Assembly: GCF_015670405.1 (NCBI RefSeq)
Contig: NZ_JADPBQ010000003.1
Location: 165,974-229,973 of the forward strand
Reading direction: 5' to 3'
Source of the DNA: Clostridium sp. 1001271B_151109_B4
GTDB lineage: Bacteria > Bacillota > Clostridia > Clostridiales > Clostridiaceae
Length of the DNA: 64,000 bases
Shown here in pieces: positions 54,381 through 63,744 of the stretch (positions are counted from its first letter, which is position 1; each line of letters starts with the position of its first letter). The translations under genes and the position numbers were made by a program. Below the pieces are notes generated by a model. The model was given only the letters and a program-made list of their open reading frames with translations, had not been told where the DNA came from and did no database searches.

Positions 54381-54740
54381 TTATTTGTTTAATTGAGCTT
54401 TTGCAGTTTCTACTAAGTTTGCAAATGCTTTTGGATCGTTGATAGCTATTTCAGATAACATCTTTCTGTTCATGTCGATTCCAGCTAATTTAATTCCGTT
54501 CATGAATCTTGAATATGAAAGACCATTCATTCTTGTAGCAGCATTAATTCTTGCTATCCATAATCTTCTGAAATCTCTCTTCTTTAATCTTCTTCCAACG
54601 TATGCGTTTCTTAAAGCTCTTATTACAGATTCGTTAGCAGTCTTGAATAATCTGCTCTTTCCACCGTAGTAACCTTTTGCAAGCTTTAATACTTTTTTAT
54701 GATTTTTACGAGAATTTACCGCTCTCTTAACTCTTGCCAT
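54381..54740 (-). CDS. rplT: 50S ribosomal protein L20
   Basis: 119 residues, the normal length. The sequence [25 protein letters not shown] at the N-terminus is diagnostic. Binds 23S rRNA early in assembly and, in Firmicutes, represses its own operon through the leader. AGGAGG lies before the ATG. Third gene of infC-rpmI-rplT. Confidence 0.98.
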   Translation of the reverse strand: MARVKRAVNSRKNHKKVLKLAKGYYGGKSRLFKTANESVIRALRNAYVGRRLKKRDFRRLWIARINAATRMNGLSYSRFMNGIKLAGIDMNRKMLSEIAINDPKAFANLVETAKAQLNK

Positions 54741-54766
54741 TTTGTATTCCTCCTAAGTCCTCTATA

Positions 54767-54964
54767 TTATAGGTATGGTAATAATTTCTTCATTGCTTTT
54801 TCTTGAGTAGTTGAAACATAAGCAGCTTTTCTTAAGTTTCTCTTTCTCTTAGCGCTCTTCTTTGTTAAGATATGGCTCTTGAAAGCTTTTGCTCTTTTTA
54901 TCTTTCCAGTACCAGTCTTCTTAAATCTTTTAGCTGCACCTCTGTGCGTTTTCATTTTTGGCAT
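54767..54964 (-). CDS. rpmI: 50S ribosomal protein L35
   Basis: 65 residues: [20 protein letters not shown] and a very basic tail, diagnostic for L35. GAGGAG precedes the ATG. Between infC and rplT, as in all Firmicutes. Confidence 0.98.
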   Translation of the reverse strand: MPKMKTHRGAAKRFKKTGTGKIKRAKAFKSHILTKKSAKRKRNLRKAAYVSTTQEKAMKKLLPYL

Positions 54965-54984
54965 GATTATATTCTCCTCTCTGG

Positions 54985-55497
54985 TTATGCTTTTTTAGGG
55001 GCTAATACCATTGTCATGTTTCTTCCTTCTTGTTTTGCTGCTTTTTCAACAACACAAACATCTTCAAGCTTTGAAACAAAGTTTTCTAAGATTTTTAACC
55101 CTAGGTGACCTAATGTTGCTTCTCTACCTTTGAATCTAACAGTGACTTTAACTTTATCCCCGTCTAATAAGAACTTTCTAGCATTTTTAGCCTTGATAGC
55201 TATGTCATTTTCTTCAATAGTTAAACTACATCTGATTTCTTTAATGACAGTTACCTTTTGCTTTTTCTTAGCTTCTTTTTCCTTTTTAGATTGCTCGTAA
55301 ATGTATTTGCCTAAGTCCATTATCTTACATACTGGTGGCACTGCTGTTGGAGATATCATTACTAAGTCTAAATCCTTCTCCTCAGCCATTTGTAAAGCTT
55401 CTTTTGTGGAAATTACTCCTAATTGATTACCTTCTGAATCAATTACTCTAATTTCCTTTTCTCTAATACTTTCATTACAAGTAAAGTTTTTACTGAT
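54985..55497 (-). CDS. infC: Translation initiation factor IF-3, with ATC start
   Basis: About 170 residues. The N-domain starts [20 protein letters not shown] and the C-domain has [17 protein letters not shown]. It binds the 30S subunit and discriminates start codons. GGAGGTG (55504-55510) is 6 bases before an ATC at 55495-55497, which encodes the first residue before SKNF. The open frame also allows GTG at 55504-55506, but this lies inside the ribosome site. IF-3 genes use rare AUU/AUC starts so that the factor limits its own synthesis, and this gene fits that rule. Confidence 0.93.
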   Translation of the reverse strand: MSKNFTCNESIREKEIRVIDSEGNQLGVISTKEALQMAEEKDLDLVMISPTAVPPVCKIMDLGKYIYEQSKKEKEAKKKQKVTVIKEIRCSLTIEENDIAIKAKNARKFLLDGDKVKVTVRFKGREATLGHLGLKILENFVSKLEDVCVVEKAAKQEGRNMTMVLAPKKA

Positions 55498-55536
55498 AAC
55501 ATTCACCTCCGATAAAATCTATCAAGAAAAATATAT

Positions 55537-55675
55537 AAATAAAAGGGCGACATATAATGCCGCCCTCGTATTATTTAGAAAATCTAGACATACTTCTAGA
55601 TGAAAATCCAATAAACTCATTACCTTACTAAGCTGTGCCGTAAGGCGAGAAACGGCTGTTTCTTCTTGACGAAAT
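55537..55675 (-). promoter_or_regulatory. L20-type leader with attenuator upstream of infC
   Basis: The minus-strand leader contains CAGCCGTTTCTCGCCTTACGG, a folded region that mimics the L20 site on 23S rRNA. A terminator follows with stem GGGCGGCA / TGTCGCCC (55545-55565, one G-U pair) and TTTTATTT. This is the layout of the Firmicute infC leader, where L20 binding favours termination. Confidence 0.8.
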
Positions 55676-55677
55676 TT

Positions 55678-55706
55678 ATTATAACATTGGAATAACTCAT
55701 TGTCAA
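55678..55706 (-). promoter_or_regulatory. Sigma-A promoter of infC-rpmI-rplT
   Basis: Perfect TTGACA (55701-55706) and TATAAT (55678-55683) with a 17-base spacer on the minus strand, the best promoter match in the window. Confidence 0.9.
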
Positions 55707-55743
55707 ACTTTTTGTTAATGGTTATTCTAGAAAAATTTAGATT

Positions 55744-56709
55744 TTATTCACATATGCTAATTTCTCTTTTCATATTTCCCTTTATCATGTAGCACTTATC
55801 AAGTATCTTAAAACCAGCTGAAGTTATTATATTATCCATATCTTCAAAAGTAATTATAACTAGTCTACGAGCTATCCTTCTTGAGGTATTAATTATATCC
55901 ACCTGTTCTTGTACAGTAATAGGTGAGTATAATCCATAAGGAATATCAACTATGGCAACATCATATTTTTCTTTTATATTATGCATATCTCCACTAGTTA
56001 TTATCTCTCTATTATACCCCAAATACTCTATATTATTCCTTGCATTGCAAGCAATAGATTTACTAATTTCATATCCCTTTATATTAAATCCTAAATCTAA
56101 AGCTTCTATAACAACAGTTCCAACACCACAACATGGATCGATTATATTTAAACTTCTATCATCACAAGTAGCAATATTAACTAATGCCCTAGCCATTCTT
56201 AATGGGATAGCATTTGAATATGAATGTGGTTTATCATTATGCCTTTGCCATTTAAAATCATTTTTTATAAGCTCGCCAAATATCCATTTGTTTTTAAACT
56301 TTGTCACTGCAAGTTCTACTTTAGGATTATGAATATCAGGAAATCCTGTTACTACAAATCCTATTCCTCTAACTGCATTAAGGCGTTCTTCATAACTAAC
56401 ATCCCCGTCTTCGCTTTTCATATAATTTACTTTAAAATCATCATATTTAACTTTTTCAATTTTAACTTTATTGATAATTTCTTCTACTGATTCCCCTACA
56501 TATCTAATATTAATTTTAAATTTTATAAATGGACTTCTCGATGGATTAAAGTCTTTATTTGAAAATAAAATTTTATCTTTAGGAACCTTTCCAAAGATAC
56601 TTCTCATTTCCATATCACATAAATCTTTTTCCATATCAGAGCAATTTATAAAGTAAAAATATTCATCTGGGGTGTTTTCACACTCACTTTTTACTATTTC
56701 ATTATACAT
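55744..56709 (-). CDS. UPF0020/Trm11-type RNA methyltransferase
   Basis: 321 residues. The C-terminal half is a class I SAM methyltransferase with motif I DPCCGVGTVVIEAL and motif IV DIPYG, a variant of the NPPYG/DPPYG box of N2-guanosine RNA methylases. The N-terminal part (about 1-110) is not a recognised THUMP domain but precedes the typical FKWQRHNDKPHSYSNAIPLRMARALVNIA segment. It probably modifies tRNA or rRNA. GAGGGGTG precedes the ATG. Single gene. Confidence 0.8.
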   Translation of the reverse strand: MYNEIVKSECENTPDEYFYFINCSDMEKDLCDMEMRSIFGKVPKDKILFSNKDFNPSRSPFIKFKINIRYVGESVEEIINKVKIEKVKYDDFKVNYMKSEDGDVSYEERLNAVRGIGFVVTGFPDIHNPKVELAVTKFKNKWIFGELIKNDFKWQRHNDKPHSYSNAIPLRMARALVNIATCDDRSLNIIDPCCGVGTVVIEALDLGFNIKGYEISKSIACNARNNIEYLGYNREIITSGDMHNIKEKYDVAIVDIPYGLYSPITVQEQVDIINTSRRIARRLVIITFEDMDNIITSAGFKILDKCYMIKGNMKREISICE

Positions 56710-56721
56710 TTAAACACCCCT

Positions 56722-56862
56722 CTTTTTTAATTAAGAGTTTTGAGCTATTAGTTCTTAGGTAAGGAATAAATTCAGCTTAGGCTGAATTTATAGCATGTTT
56801 TAGAAACTCCTAAGAAGTTTCCTCCTTAACTATTAACTCTCAACTATTAACTCTTGACCGCC
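56722..56862 (+). repeat. Dispersed two-hairpin intergenic element, copy D
   Basis: Palindrome 1 at 56767-56790 (arms TAAATTCAGC / GCTGAATTTA around CTAAG). Palindrome 2 at 56803-56821 (GAAACTCCTAAGAAGTTTC). The spacer is 12 bases. The right flank is TTAACTATTAACTCTCAAC and repeats, ending GACCGCCCTA, in which the last three bases are the stop codon of the next gene. The left flank is AATTAAGAGTTTTGAGCTATTAG. Best preserved copy. Confidence 0.75.
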
Positions 56863-58098
56863 CTAATTTTTTTTGCAATACTCTTCAATAGATTCTGCAA
56901 CTATTTTTGCATAAGCAGCTGCATGAACTACAGTGTTAGCTCCTGTTACAACATCACCTGATGCAAATACACCTTCTCTTGTTGTATGCCCTTTGTCATC
57001 AGTAAGTACCAATCCCCACTTATTAGTTTCAATACCTGTAGTATTAGCCACTATGTTTTTTCTTGGTGATTGACTTACTGCAATTATTACAGAATCACAC
57101 TCAAACATTCCTTCAGTTCCATCTATAGTAACTGTTACAACTTTTCCATCTTCTTTGACTTCATTTTTTGTTTCTATGTATTTAACACCGTCTTCAGTTA
57201 ATTCAATTGGTGCTTTAAATAACTCAAACTTAATATCATCATCTTTAGCTTCTTGTAACTCAACTTTAGTACAAGGCATGTTTTCAAAGCCTTTTCTATA
57301 AAGGATATATACCTCTTCTGCTCCACTTCTTTTAGCAACTCTTGCTGCATCCATAGCAACATTTCCTGCTCCAATTACTGCAACCTTTTTGCCTAAATTA
57401 TAAACATCCGGTGATTTTAAATAATCTATTGCATAATGAACATTTCCTAAAGATTCTCCTTTAATGTCTAAAGTCTTAGGATTCCATACTCCAGTTCCAA
57501 TGAATACAGCCTTATATCCATCAAAGAATAATTTATCTAAGGTAATTACAGGACCTATTAAAGTATTAGGTCTAATTTTTACTCCTAATTCTAGAAGAAT
57601 TTCTTCATACCTATCCATAACTGAATTAGGTAATCTATATTCTGGAATACCATATCTTAATACTCCACCAATTTTTTCATGAGCATCAAATAAAGTAACC
57701 TTAAATCCTTTTTTAGCTAAAATAATAGCTAGTGTAATCCCAGCTGGACCTGCACCTATAATTGCTATTCTTTCATTTCTCTCTGCCATCTTTTCTAATT
57801 TTATCTTTTTTAAATATTCATTAGATATTAGTTCTTCGATTTCACAGAAACTTACTGGCTCACTCTTTATTCCTCTAATACAATTCCCCTTACATTGATC
57901 CTCATGAGGACAAACTACCGCACATACTGCTGATAATGGGTTGTTTTCAAATAATATCTCTCCAGCCTCATCTAGTTTTCCTTCCTTAAATAGCTTAACT
58001 ACCTCAGGTATCTCAGTATTAATAGGGCAGTTTGCCTTACATCTTGCATTTTTACATAATAAACATCTATCTGCTTCTAATAATAATTCTTTCATCAT
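56863..58098 (-). CDS. NAD(P)-dependent GltD/NfnB-like oxidoreductase
   Basis: 411 residues. The N-terminal cluster-binding domain has CLLCKNARCKANCPINTEIP and CAVVCPHEDQCKGNC (as in glutamate synthase small chain and DPYD). FAD site IIGAGPAGITLA (about 112) and NAD(P) site VIGAGNVAMDAARVAKR (about 241) follow. It transfers electrons between NAD(P)H and a partner (GltB, ferredoxin or dihydropyrimidines). No large GltB subunit is adjacent, so the partner is unknown. Its stop codon lies at the end of repeat copy D. Confidence 0.85.
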   Translation of the reverse strand: MMKELLLEADRCLLCKNARCKANCPINTEIPEVVKLFKEGKLDEAGEILFENNPLSAVCAVVCPHEDQCKGNCIRGIKSEPVSFCEIEELISNEYLKKIKLEKMAERNERIAIIGAGPAGITLAIILAKKGFKVTLFDAHEKIGGVLRYGIPEYRLPNSVMDRYEEILLELGVKIRPNTLIGPVITLDKLFFDGYKAVFIGTGVWNPKTLDIKGESLGNVHYAIDYLKSPDVYNLGKKVAVIGAGNVAMDAARVAKRSGAEEVYILYRKGFENMPCTKVELQEAKDDDIKFELFKAPIELTEDGVKYIETKNEVKEDGKVVTVTIDGTEGMFECDSVIIAVSQSPRKNIVANTTGIETNKWGLVLTDDKGHTTREGVFASGDVVTGANTVVHAAAYAKIVAESIEEYCKKN

Positions 58099-58132
58099 TT
58101 GCTTTTATCCTTTACTTTATATAATATTATAA

Positions 58133-58705
58133 TTATTTAAGTATATCTAAAACATAAGTTTTAAATTCTTCAAAGCTTCCTTTTTCACTACTAGTACCCT
58201 TATTAATTTTCTTAGTTGCAAAGTTATACTCAACAGTTCCATAACTAAACTTAGGACTTGATATCATAATTTTATCTTCGTGCGCACTAAAAATCCCTTT
58301 GTTAATCATTGCTATTTTACATAATTCTAAGAAGCTTTCTTCACTTTCTAATTCTCCAGAATTAATTTTATCAATTACAAAATTAAATAATGAAAAACCA
58401 CCACCTAAAGATATCATACTGCTATTTTCAATATAAAAAACTTTATCGGTATTATAAAAATATTTCATTTTTCCATAAGCTATAGTTTTAAACTGTGAAT
58501 TTACTTCTATATCAGATATATTAAAAGCTTTAATAACCGCTTCAATATCTATCCAAGAATTGCTTTGTTCAATAGCATTATTTTTTACTACTGCATTAAA
58601 CTTAAGTAATGCACCTTCCATTTCTTTATCTGTATAAATAATATTTTCGTTTAAAGCTACATTAAATTCTCCATTTTCATATGTTAATGTTATTTTATTT
58701 CCCAT
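58133..58705 (-). CDS. Hypothetical protein
   Basis: 190 residues, no signal peptide, no membrane segment and no motif I recognise. It is mixed alpha/beta in appearance, with repeated YGKMKYF / YGTVEYNF strands. AAGGAG precedes the ATG. It ends 34 bases upstream of the GltD-like gene on the same strand, so it may be co-transcribed with it. No function is assigned. Confidence 0.7.
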   Translation of the reverse strand: MGNKITLTYENGEFNVALNENIIYTDKEMEGALLKFNAVVKNNAIEQSNSWIDIEAVIKAFNISDIEVNSQFKTIAYGKMKYFYNTDKVFYIENSSMISLGGGFSLFNFVIDKINSGELESEESFLELCKIAMINKGIFSAHEDKIMISSPKFSYGTVEYNFATKKINKGTSSEKGSFEEFKTYVLDILK

Positions 58706-58912
58706 AATAAACTCCTTTTCTTTTCATCTATATAACAAACTAAATTCTTAGCTTAAAATGAAGTTTAACTTTATCCTAAGATTAGAATTTGTTATCTTGG
58801 AGCGTATCTGTTGTTATGCACCCTAAAAATGTAGAAGATTACAACAGTTAGCTATTAGATAAAAATTATTATATCATATTTATTATTATAAAAATAAACT
58901 TTATTTACTATT

Positions 58913-58960
58913 ATAAAAATAGTGTGCTAAAAAATTATCCAATAATTCTTATAGCACACA
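58913..58960 (-). terminator. Terminator of ackA
   Basis: Minus-strand hairpin with outer stem GTGTGCTA / TAGCACAC (58922-58959) extended by an A/T-rich inner stem, then TATTTTTATA. It is 10 bases after the ackA stop. Confidence 0.75.
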
Positions 58961-58969
58961 GTGATATAT

Positions 58970-60163
58970 TTATTTAACTAATTTAGCTGTATCTCTTGCA
59001 ATCATTAATTCTTCATTAGTTGGTACTACATATACCTTAACTTTAGAATCTTCGTTAGATATTTCTTGGATATGACCTCTTAGTTCATTTTTCTCATCAT
59101 TAATTGTAAATCCAAAGAATTCTAATCCTCTTAATATCTCTCTTCTAGTAATAGCTGAATTTTCACCTATACCAGCTGTAAATACTATTACATCTACTCC
59201 TCCCATAGCACCAGCATATGCAGCTATTTGAGTTCTAACTTTATAGTAGAATATTTCTAAAGCAAGTTTTGCTCTTTCATTTCCTGCCTCACCAGCAGCT
59301 AAAACGTCTCTAAAGTCTGAAGATACTCCCGAAATACCTAAAACTCCTGATTTTTTATTTAATAATTCATCAACCTCTTCAATAGTATATCCATGTTGTT
59401 CAATTAAGAAACTAATAACAGAAGGATCGATACTTCCTGATCTTGTTCCCATCATTACCCCAGCAAGTGGTGTAAATCCCATAGATGTATCAATAGATTT
59501 TCCATTTTTAACAGCTGCTAAAGAACATCCATTTCCTAAGTGACAAGTAATTATTTTTAAGTCCTTAATATCTTTACCCATAGCTTCTGCAACTTTATTA
59601 GAAACATATTTATGTGATGTCCCATGGAATCCATATTTTCTTACACCATATTTTTCGTATAATTCATATGGTAAAGGACAAATATATGAATGCTTTGGCA
59701 TTGTTTGATGGAATGCTGTATCAAACACTGCTACCATTGGTGTATTTGGCATTAATTCTTTACAAGCTTCTATACCAATTACATTTGGTGGATTATGTAA
59801 AGGTGCTAATACTATACAATCCTTTATTGATTTTAATACTTCATCGTTAATTAGTACCGAATCGGAATATTTTTCCCCTCCATGTACAACCCTATGACCT
59901 ACTGCTGATATTTCATCCATAGATTTAATAACCCCATGAGTAGGATCAACCAATGCTTCTAGCACTAGTCTTATTGCTTCTTTATGATCTTTAATATCTG
60001 AGTTTATTATATATTTATCTTTTCCTTCAACCTTTTGAGTTAATATAGATCCTTCAATTCCTATTCTCTCTACTAATCCTTGAACCATGCACTCTTCTGT
60101 TGCCATATCTATTAATTGATATTTTAATGAAGAACTACCACAATTAATTACTAATGTTTTCAT
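58970..60163 (-). CDS. ackA: Acetate kinase
   Basis: 397 residues. N-terminal [13 protein letters not shown] (phosphate-binding), [13 protein letters not shown] (about 90), [18 protein letters not shown] and [15 protein letters not shown] are all diagnostic. It forms ATP and acetate from acetyl-phosphate, the main substrate-level energy step in clostridia. Start at 60163: the ATG is 10 bases after AAGGAG, while the GTG three codons upstream sits next to it. Phosphotransacetylase, usually adjacent in clostridia, is not in this window. Confidence 0.96.
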   Translation of the reverse strand: MKTLVINCGSSSLKYQLIDMATEECMVQGLVERIGIEGSILTQKVEGKDKYIINSDIKDHKEAIRLVLEALVDPTHGVIKSMDEISAVGHRVVHGGEKYSDSVLINDEVLKSIKDCIVLAPLHNPPNVIGIEACKELMPNTPMVAVFDTAFHQTMPKHSYICPLPYELYEKYGVRKYGFHGTSHKYVSNKVAEAMGKDIKDLKIITCHLGNGCSLAAVKNGKSIDTSMGFTPLAGVMMGTRSGSIDPSVISFLIEQHGYTIEEVDELLNKKSGVLGISGVSSDFRDVLAAGEAGNERAKLALEIFYYKVRTQIAAYAGAMGGVDVIVFTAGIGENSAITRREILRGLEFFGFTINDEKNELRGHIQEISNEDSKVKVYVVPTNEELMIARDTAKLVK

Positions 60164-60360
60164 TATTCCCACGCTCCTTTTATATTTCTGCTATATATAA
60201 TTATAATAACACTAAAATTCTTAAATAACCTAAAAGTTTAATTATTCTTTTTTGTCTGAAAACTCTTTATATTACAATAAAAAAAGGCATATACTTTAAT
60301 CTTAAATATATCCCTCATTTATATCTTTATTCACTTTGTAAAATTATATTCCAACTAATT

Positions 60361-61233
60361 TTATCTATTGATTTCATTACAATAAATCTCTAAAGCCTTA
60401 ATATTCATTAACATATCTTTGTACTGTGGATAATCACTAATAATTCTATTAATACATCTTATACAAAACTCTTTTCTTTTATTAAAATCATTTTTCATTT
60501 CCTGTTTATATCCCCATGTATGTGTAAAAAGTTTTTGATTCTCACTAAATAAACTTTCTAAAGTCATTAATTCATTAATTTTTATATTTTTTCTTTCCGC
60601 ACACATAGATATTAACCTTTGTTCTGCAAAGACCATATTAACTATTCTATCATCACTATTAATTAAATTTTTCATAAATTTGATTGATTCTGTTGTGTAA
60701 TATTCTTTAAATTTATTATCATCAATATAAGCAAATGCCGTATTGCTTGGCAATACAGTCCAATTCCATTTTTCATCAAATAAATAACCATTTTTCATAC
60801 TAAAATATTCTTTATTCGGATAAACCCATGGATTAATCTCTTCCTTATGAATTACACTTATATCTGATTTTAATAGTAAATCTTCAATTGTATCCCATAC
60901 AATAAAATCAGTATCAAGCATTACACAAGGAGCTTCGTAATTTTTTAATGCATGTATTTTTCCTGCTGCCCAAAATAAATTACTATCAATACTATTATCT
61001 ATTTTTTCCAATGATGTATCAATTCCTAGGTCCCATATTTTGTCAATACCTAGTTTTCTATAATAACTAGCACCAATTTCATCTGTAATCATCTTTATAC
61101 TACCATTCTTCGCTCTCCACATTAAAGCTGATATTATAGTAGTTAAAATTTCAAAATCTTCTATATAATATTCCTTATCTGGATTTAATTTAAAGAAAGG
61201 CGTAGTCCAATTAGAATGAAATGCATTTATCAT
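60361..61233 (-). CDS. Glycosyltransferase-like protein (DUF6734-type), function unknown
   Basis: 290 residues. The pattern NYEAPCVMLDTDFIVWDTIEDLL has a DxD-type motif (DTDF) as in GT-A glycosyltransferases of the GT8/GT32 sort. NWTVLPSNTAFAYID and a C-terminal helical region follow. No signal peptide. It starts 23 bases after a 60-codon gene and an AGGTGGAG precedes the ATG, so the two look like an operon. I am unsure of the precise family name; transfer of a sugar to a peptide or glycan is inference. Confidence 0.6.
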   Translation of the reverse strand: MINAFHSNWTTPFFKLNPDKEYYIEDFEILTTIISALMWRAKNGSIKMITDEIGASYYRKLGIDKIWDLGIDTSLEKIDNSIDSNLFWAAGKIHALKNYEAPCVMLDTDFIVWDTIEDLLLKSDISVIHKEEINPWVYPNKEYFSMKNGYLFDEKWNWTVLPSNTAFAYIDDNKFKEYYTTESIKFMKNLINSDDRIVNMVFAEQRLISMCAERKNIKINELMTLESLFSENQKLFTHTWGYKQEMKNDFNKRKEFCIRCINRIISDYPQYKDMLMNIKALEIYCNEINR

Positions 61234-61256
61234 TATCTCTCCACCTTTAAAAATAT

Positions 61257-61439
61257 TTATATAATATTTAATCCATATCCGCCAGCCCCTGAACTACCTA
61301 TCTTAGAAGAAATATCAATTTTACTTGTAGTTCCAAATATTATCTTATTCGTTAAAGTAATATTATCATTATTATTTAAGATAATATTTTCTTTAACACT
61401 ATCTTCTTGCTTTAAATCATCAATAATTTTTTTCCCCAT
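61257..61439 (-). CDS. 60-residue peptide, candidate modified-peptide precursor
   Basis: The ATG is 5 bases after AAGGAG. The N-terminal part is charged (MGKKIIDDLKQEDSVKENI) and the C-terminus is Gly/Ser-rich (SSKIGSSGAGGYGLNII). No membrane segment or signal peptide. The gene lies between the prs terminator and a glycosyltransferase-like gene. A charged leader with a small-residue core at the end fits precursors of ribosomally made peptides, but there is no recognised processing site apart from possible Gly-Gly. Function is unproven. Confidence 0.5.
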   Translation of the reverse strand: MGKKIIDDLKQEDSVKENIILNNNDNITLTNKIIFGTTSKIDISSKIGSSGAGGYGLNII

Positions 61440-61453
61440 ATATTCTCCTTATC

Positions 61454-61506
61454 AAAAAAATATTATAGCACCGCAAACTTCTACAAATTCACAGGTGCTA
61501 TAATAT
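61454..61506 (-). terminator. Terminator of prs, directly upstream of the 60-residue gene
   Basis: Minus-strand perfect 13-bp stem ATATTATAGCACC / GGTGCTATAATAT with a 21-base loop, then TTTTTTTG. It starts 10 bases after the prs stop. Only about 14 bases separate its T-run from the next ATG, so it may also act as an attenuator for that gene. Confidence 0.75.
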
Positions 61507-61515
61507 ATTATATCT

Positions 61516-62607
61516 TTATTCTTCTAATAAGTCACGTATAACTCTTGTTGCATCCATATAAGAAGCAATAGATTTATCATAATTCAACTTATTAATTATT
61601 TTTGCTACTAATTCTGACATATCAACTGCTTTATACCATTTTGCATTCTTTAATTCATCAGAAATATATGTTAAATTAGTTGAATAAACTCTTGAAATAA
61701 TTCCATCTTCATAGAATTTATTAAACTTTTCTAATCCTTCTGTAAAGAAAGCAAATGTAGTAGCTACATACACATTTCTTGCTTTTCTTTCTTTTAACTC
61801 CATAGCTATATCAAGAACTGATTCTCCTGATGCTATCATATCATCTACTATTAGCACATCTTTTCCTTCAACATCTCTTCCCATATACTCATGTTGAACA
61901 ATAGGATTTTTACCATTTACTATTGTTGAATGATCTCTTCTCTTATAGAATAAACCTACATCAACACCTAAAACACTTGAATAATAAATTGCTCTATCCA
62001 TTGCCCCTGTATCTGGACTTATAACTATAAGCTTGTCTTTGTTTAGTTCTAAAGATTTTTCATTTTTAATAAGTGATTTAACTATATCATATGTTGGATA
62101 AAAGTTTTCAAAAGATAAAAGTGGAATGGCATTTTGTACGTTAGGATCATGTACATCAAATGTTAATACTTCGTGTACACCTAATCTTTCTAATTCTTGA
62201 AGTGCTAAAGCACAGTCTAAAGATTCTCTTCCTTTACGTCTATGTTGTCTTGATTCATATAAAAGTGGCATTATCACTGTAATCTTTGCAGCTTTACCTC
62301 TTATTGCAGAAACTGTTCTTTTTATGTCTTGGAAATGTTCATCTGGACCCTTATGATTAATAAATCCAAACATTTTATATGTACAACTGTAATTACCAAT
62401 ATCACATAAAATATATATATCCTTTCCTCTAACACTTTCTGATATCTTTACTTTTCCTTCTCCGTTAGAAAATCTTATTTCATTGATTGGTATTAGAAAT
62501 GATTCACTAGTATTTCTCTTTTCTTGAATAAATCTCTCAACAGCTTTTCCAAGTTCTTTGCAACTTTCTAGTGCAATTAATCCTAATTCATGTCTTAATT
62601 CTGTCAT
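61516..62607 (-). CDS. prs: Ribose-phosphate pyrophosphokinase
   Basis: 363 residues, longer than the classical 315-residue Prs by about 50 residues at the N-terminus and loops. Core motifs are present: PLLYESRQHRRKGRES (ATP loop), FDVHDPNVQNAIP and VLIVDDMIASGES (PRPP-binding). Makes PRPP for purine, pyrimidine, His and Trp synthesis. It resembles the longer clostridial Prs-type proteins, so a specialised copy is possible. The ATG at 62607 has AGGGGA ahead. Followed by its own terminator. Confidence 0.88.
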   Translation of the reverse strand: MTELRHELGLIALESCKELGKAVERFIQEKRNTSESFLIPINEIRFSNGEGKVKISESVRGKDIYILCDIGNYSCTYKMFGFINHKGPDEHFQDIKRTVSAIRGKAAKITVIMPLLYESRQHRRKGRESLDCALALQELERLGVHEVLTFDVHDPNVQNAIPLLSFENFYPTYDIVKSLIKNEKSLELNKDKLIVISPDTGAMDRAIYYSSVLGVDVGLFYKRRDHSTIVNGKNPIVQHEYMGRDVEGKDVLIVDDMIASGESVLDIAMELKERKARNVYVATTFAFFTEGLEKFNKFYEDGIISRVYSTNLTYISDELKNAKWYKAVDMSELVAKIINKLNYDKSIASYMDATRVIRDLLEE

Positions 62608-62896
62608 CAAACTTTCCCCTTTACATTTTTATTTCAAAGATTCAAATTTAATAATATACATAATTTGATATGTCTTCCATCAAATATTTATAAAATTCCA
62701 ATCATTAATAGTATATACTAATAACGAACATTAATAAACACTTATATTAAATTATTCTCTTTTTTTGGACTTTTTCTTTTATATTTATTATAATTAATTG
62801 AATTTAGTATTTCTATACGCAAATATTTTATAATATTTTTAGTTTACTATATTTATAGAAATACTCTATATTTTTTGTTAAAAGGAAGGACATCTT

Positions 62897-63505
62897 ATGG
62901 AAGGTTTACAATATGAAAAATTACTTAATATTAAAACTACCGGAGAGCAACAAGGATTTTATGAATCACATCATTATAATAGATACGAAGCTACATCTTA
63001 TATAGCTTTAGAAAGTTTATTCAAAGAATATCGTATTACTGATAATGATTCCATTGTTGATTTTGGTTGCGGTAAAGGTCGATTATCTTTTTATATAAAT
63101 TATTATTATAATTCAAAAATAACAGGTATCGAAATGAATAATAATTACTTCGATATTTGTATTAATAATAAAAAAAATTATCTTAAACATCATAATAAAT
63201 CCAAAGATAAAATTGAATTTATAAATACATTTGCAGAAGAATATCAAATATCTGATATAGATAATAAATTTTATTTCTTCAATCCTTTTTCTGTTCAATT
63301 GTTCATGAAAGTAGTTAATAATATTCTTTTATCTGTTGAAAACTCTCCAAGAGATATAGATTTAATCTTATATTATCCTTCTGAAGAATATATATACTAC
63401 TTAGAAAATTGTACTGGTTTTATATTATCCCAAGAAATTAATATTCCAAATTTAAGTATCATTGATAAAAGGCAAAAGTTCTTAATATATAGATTAATAT
63501 GTTAA
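62897..63505 (+). CDS. Class I SAM-dependent methyltransferase
   Basis: 202 residues. Motif I is IVDFGCGKGRLSFYI (about 55-69), followed by GIEMNNNYFDIC and a Phe-rich FYFFNPFSVQLF in place of motif IV. It is basic and rich in Asn and Tyr, typical of low-GC accessory genes. AAAGGAAGG precedes the ATG. It converges with the rRNA operon. Substrate unknown. Confidence 0.75.
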   Translation: MEGLQYEKLLNIKTTGEQQGFYESHHYNRYEATSYIALESLFKEYRITDNDSIVDFGCGKGRLSFYINYYYNSKITGIEMNNNYFDICINNKKNYLKHHNKSKDKIEFINTFAEEYQISDIDNKFYFFNPFSVQLFMKVVNNILLSVENSPRDIDLILYYPSEEYIYYLENCTGFILSQEINIPNLSIIDKRQKFLIYRLIC

Positions 63506-63562
63506 GAAATAATTCAATACCTATTTTAAAATATATTTAATTGATTAAACTATATTTTTTTA

Positions 63563-63598
63563 TAAGAAAAAGGTACTTAGTTTTATTCTTAGTACCTT
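63563..63598 (-). terminator. Second, duplicated rRNA-type terminator
   Basis: Minus-strand hairpin AAGGTACT / AGTACCTT followed by TTTTTCTTA. It is nearly the same as the terminator at 63745-63778, including the flanking TAAAACTAAGTACCTTTTT words, and may be a decayed copy. Confidence 0.7.
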
Positions 63599-63735
63599 AT
63601 AGTATATGCCAACATTTATCCTTGTGATTCTTAACCCTACGATTACCCTTCGCTAAATTTTCCTCGAAAGACATAACATGTCTTTTGCCTCTCCCAGTGG
63701 AAGCATAACGTTGCCCTTCAGCATTTAACCATATT
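63599..63735 (-). repeat. Degenerate duplicate of the 5S 3-prime end region
   Basis: On the minus strand ATGTTGGCATATACTATAAGGT matches the end of 5S plus spacer (ACGTTGCCAGGTAGTGTAAGGT), in the same order and at the same distance from a like terminator. A CACTGGGAGAGGCA string resembles the 5S GTGTGGGAGAGTAG. The rest (about 100 bases) shows no recognised RNA. It is probably a decayed repeat of the rRNA operon end. Confidence 0.5.
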
Positions 63736-63744
63736 TTAATATAA

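Noticed and set aside
63599..63735. tRNA gene between the two rRNA-type terminators
   Set aside because: No cloverleaf with a TTCGANTC T-loop and a CCA-side acceptor could be built; strings match the 5S end instead.
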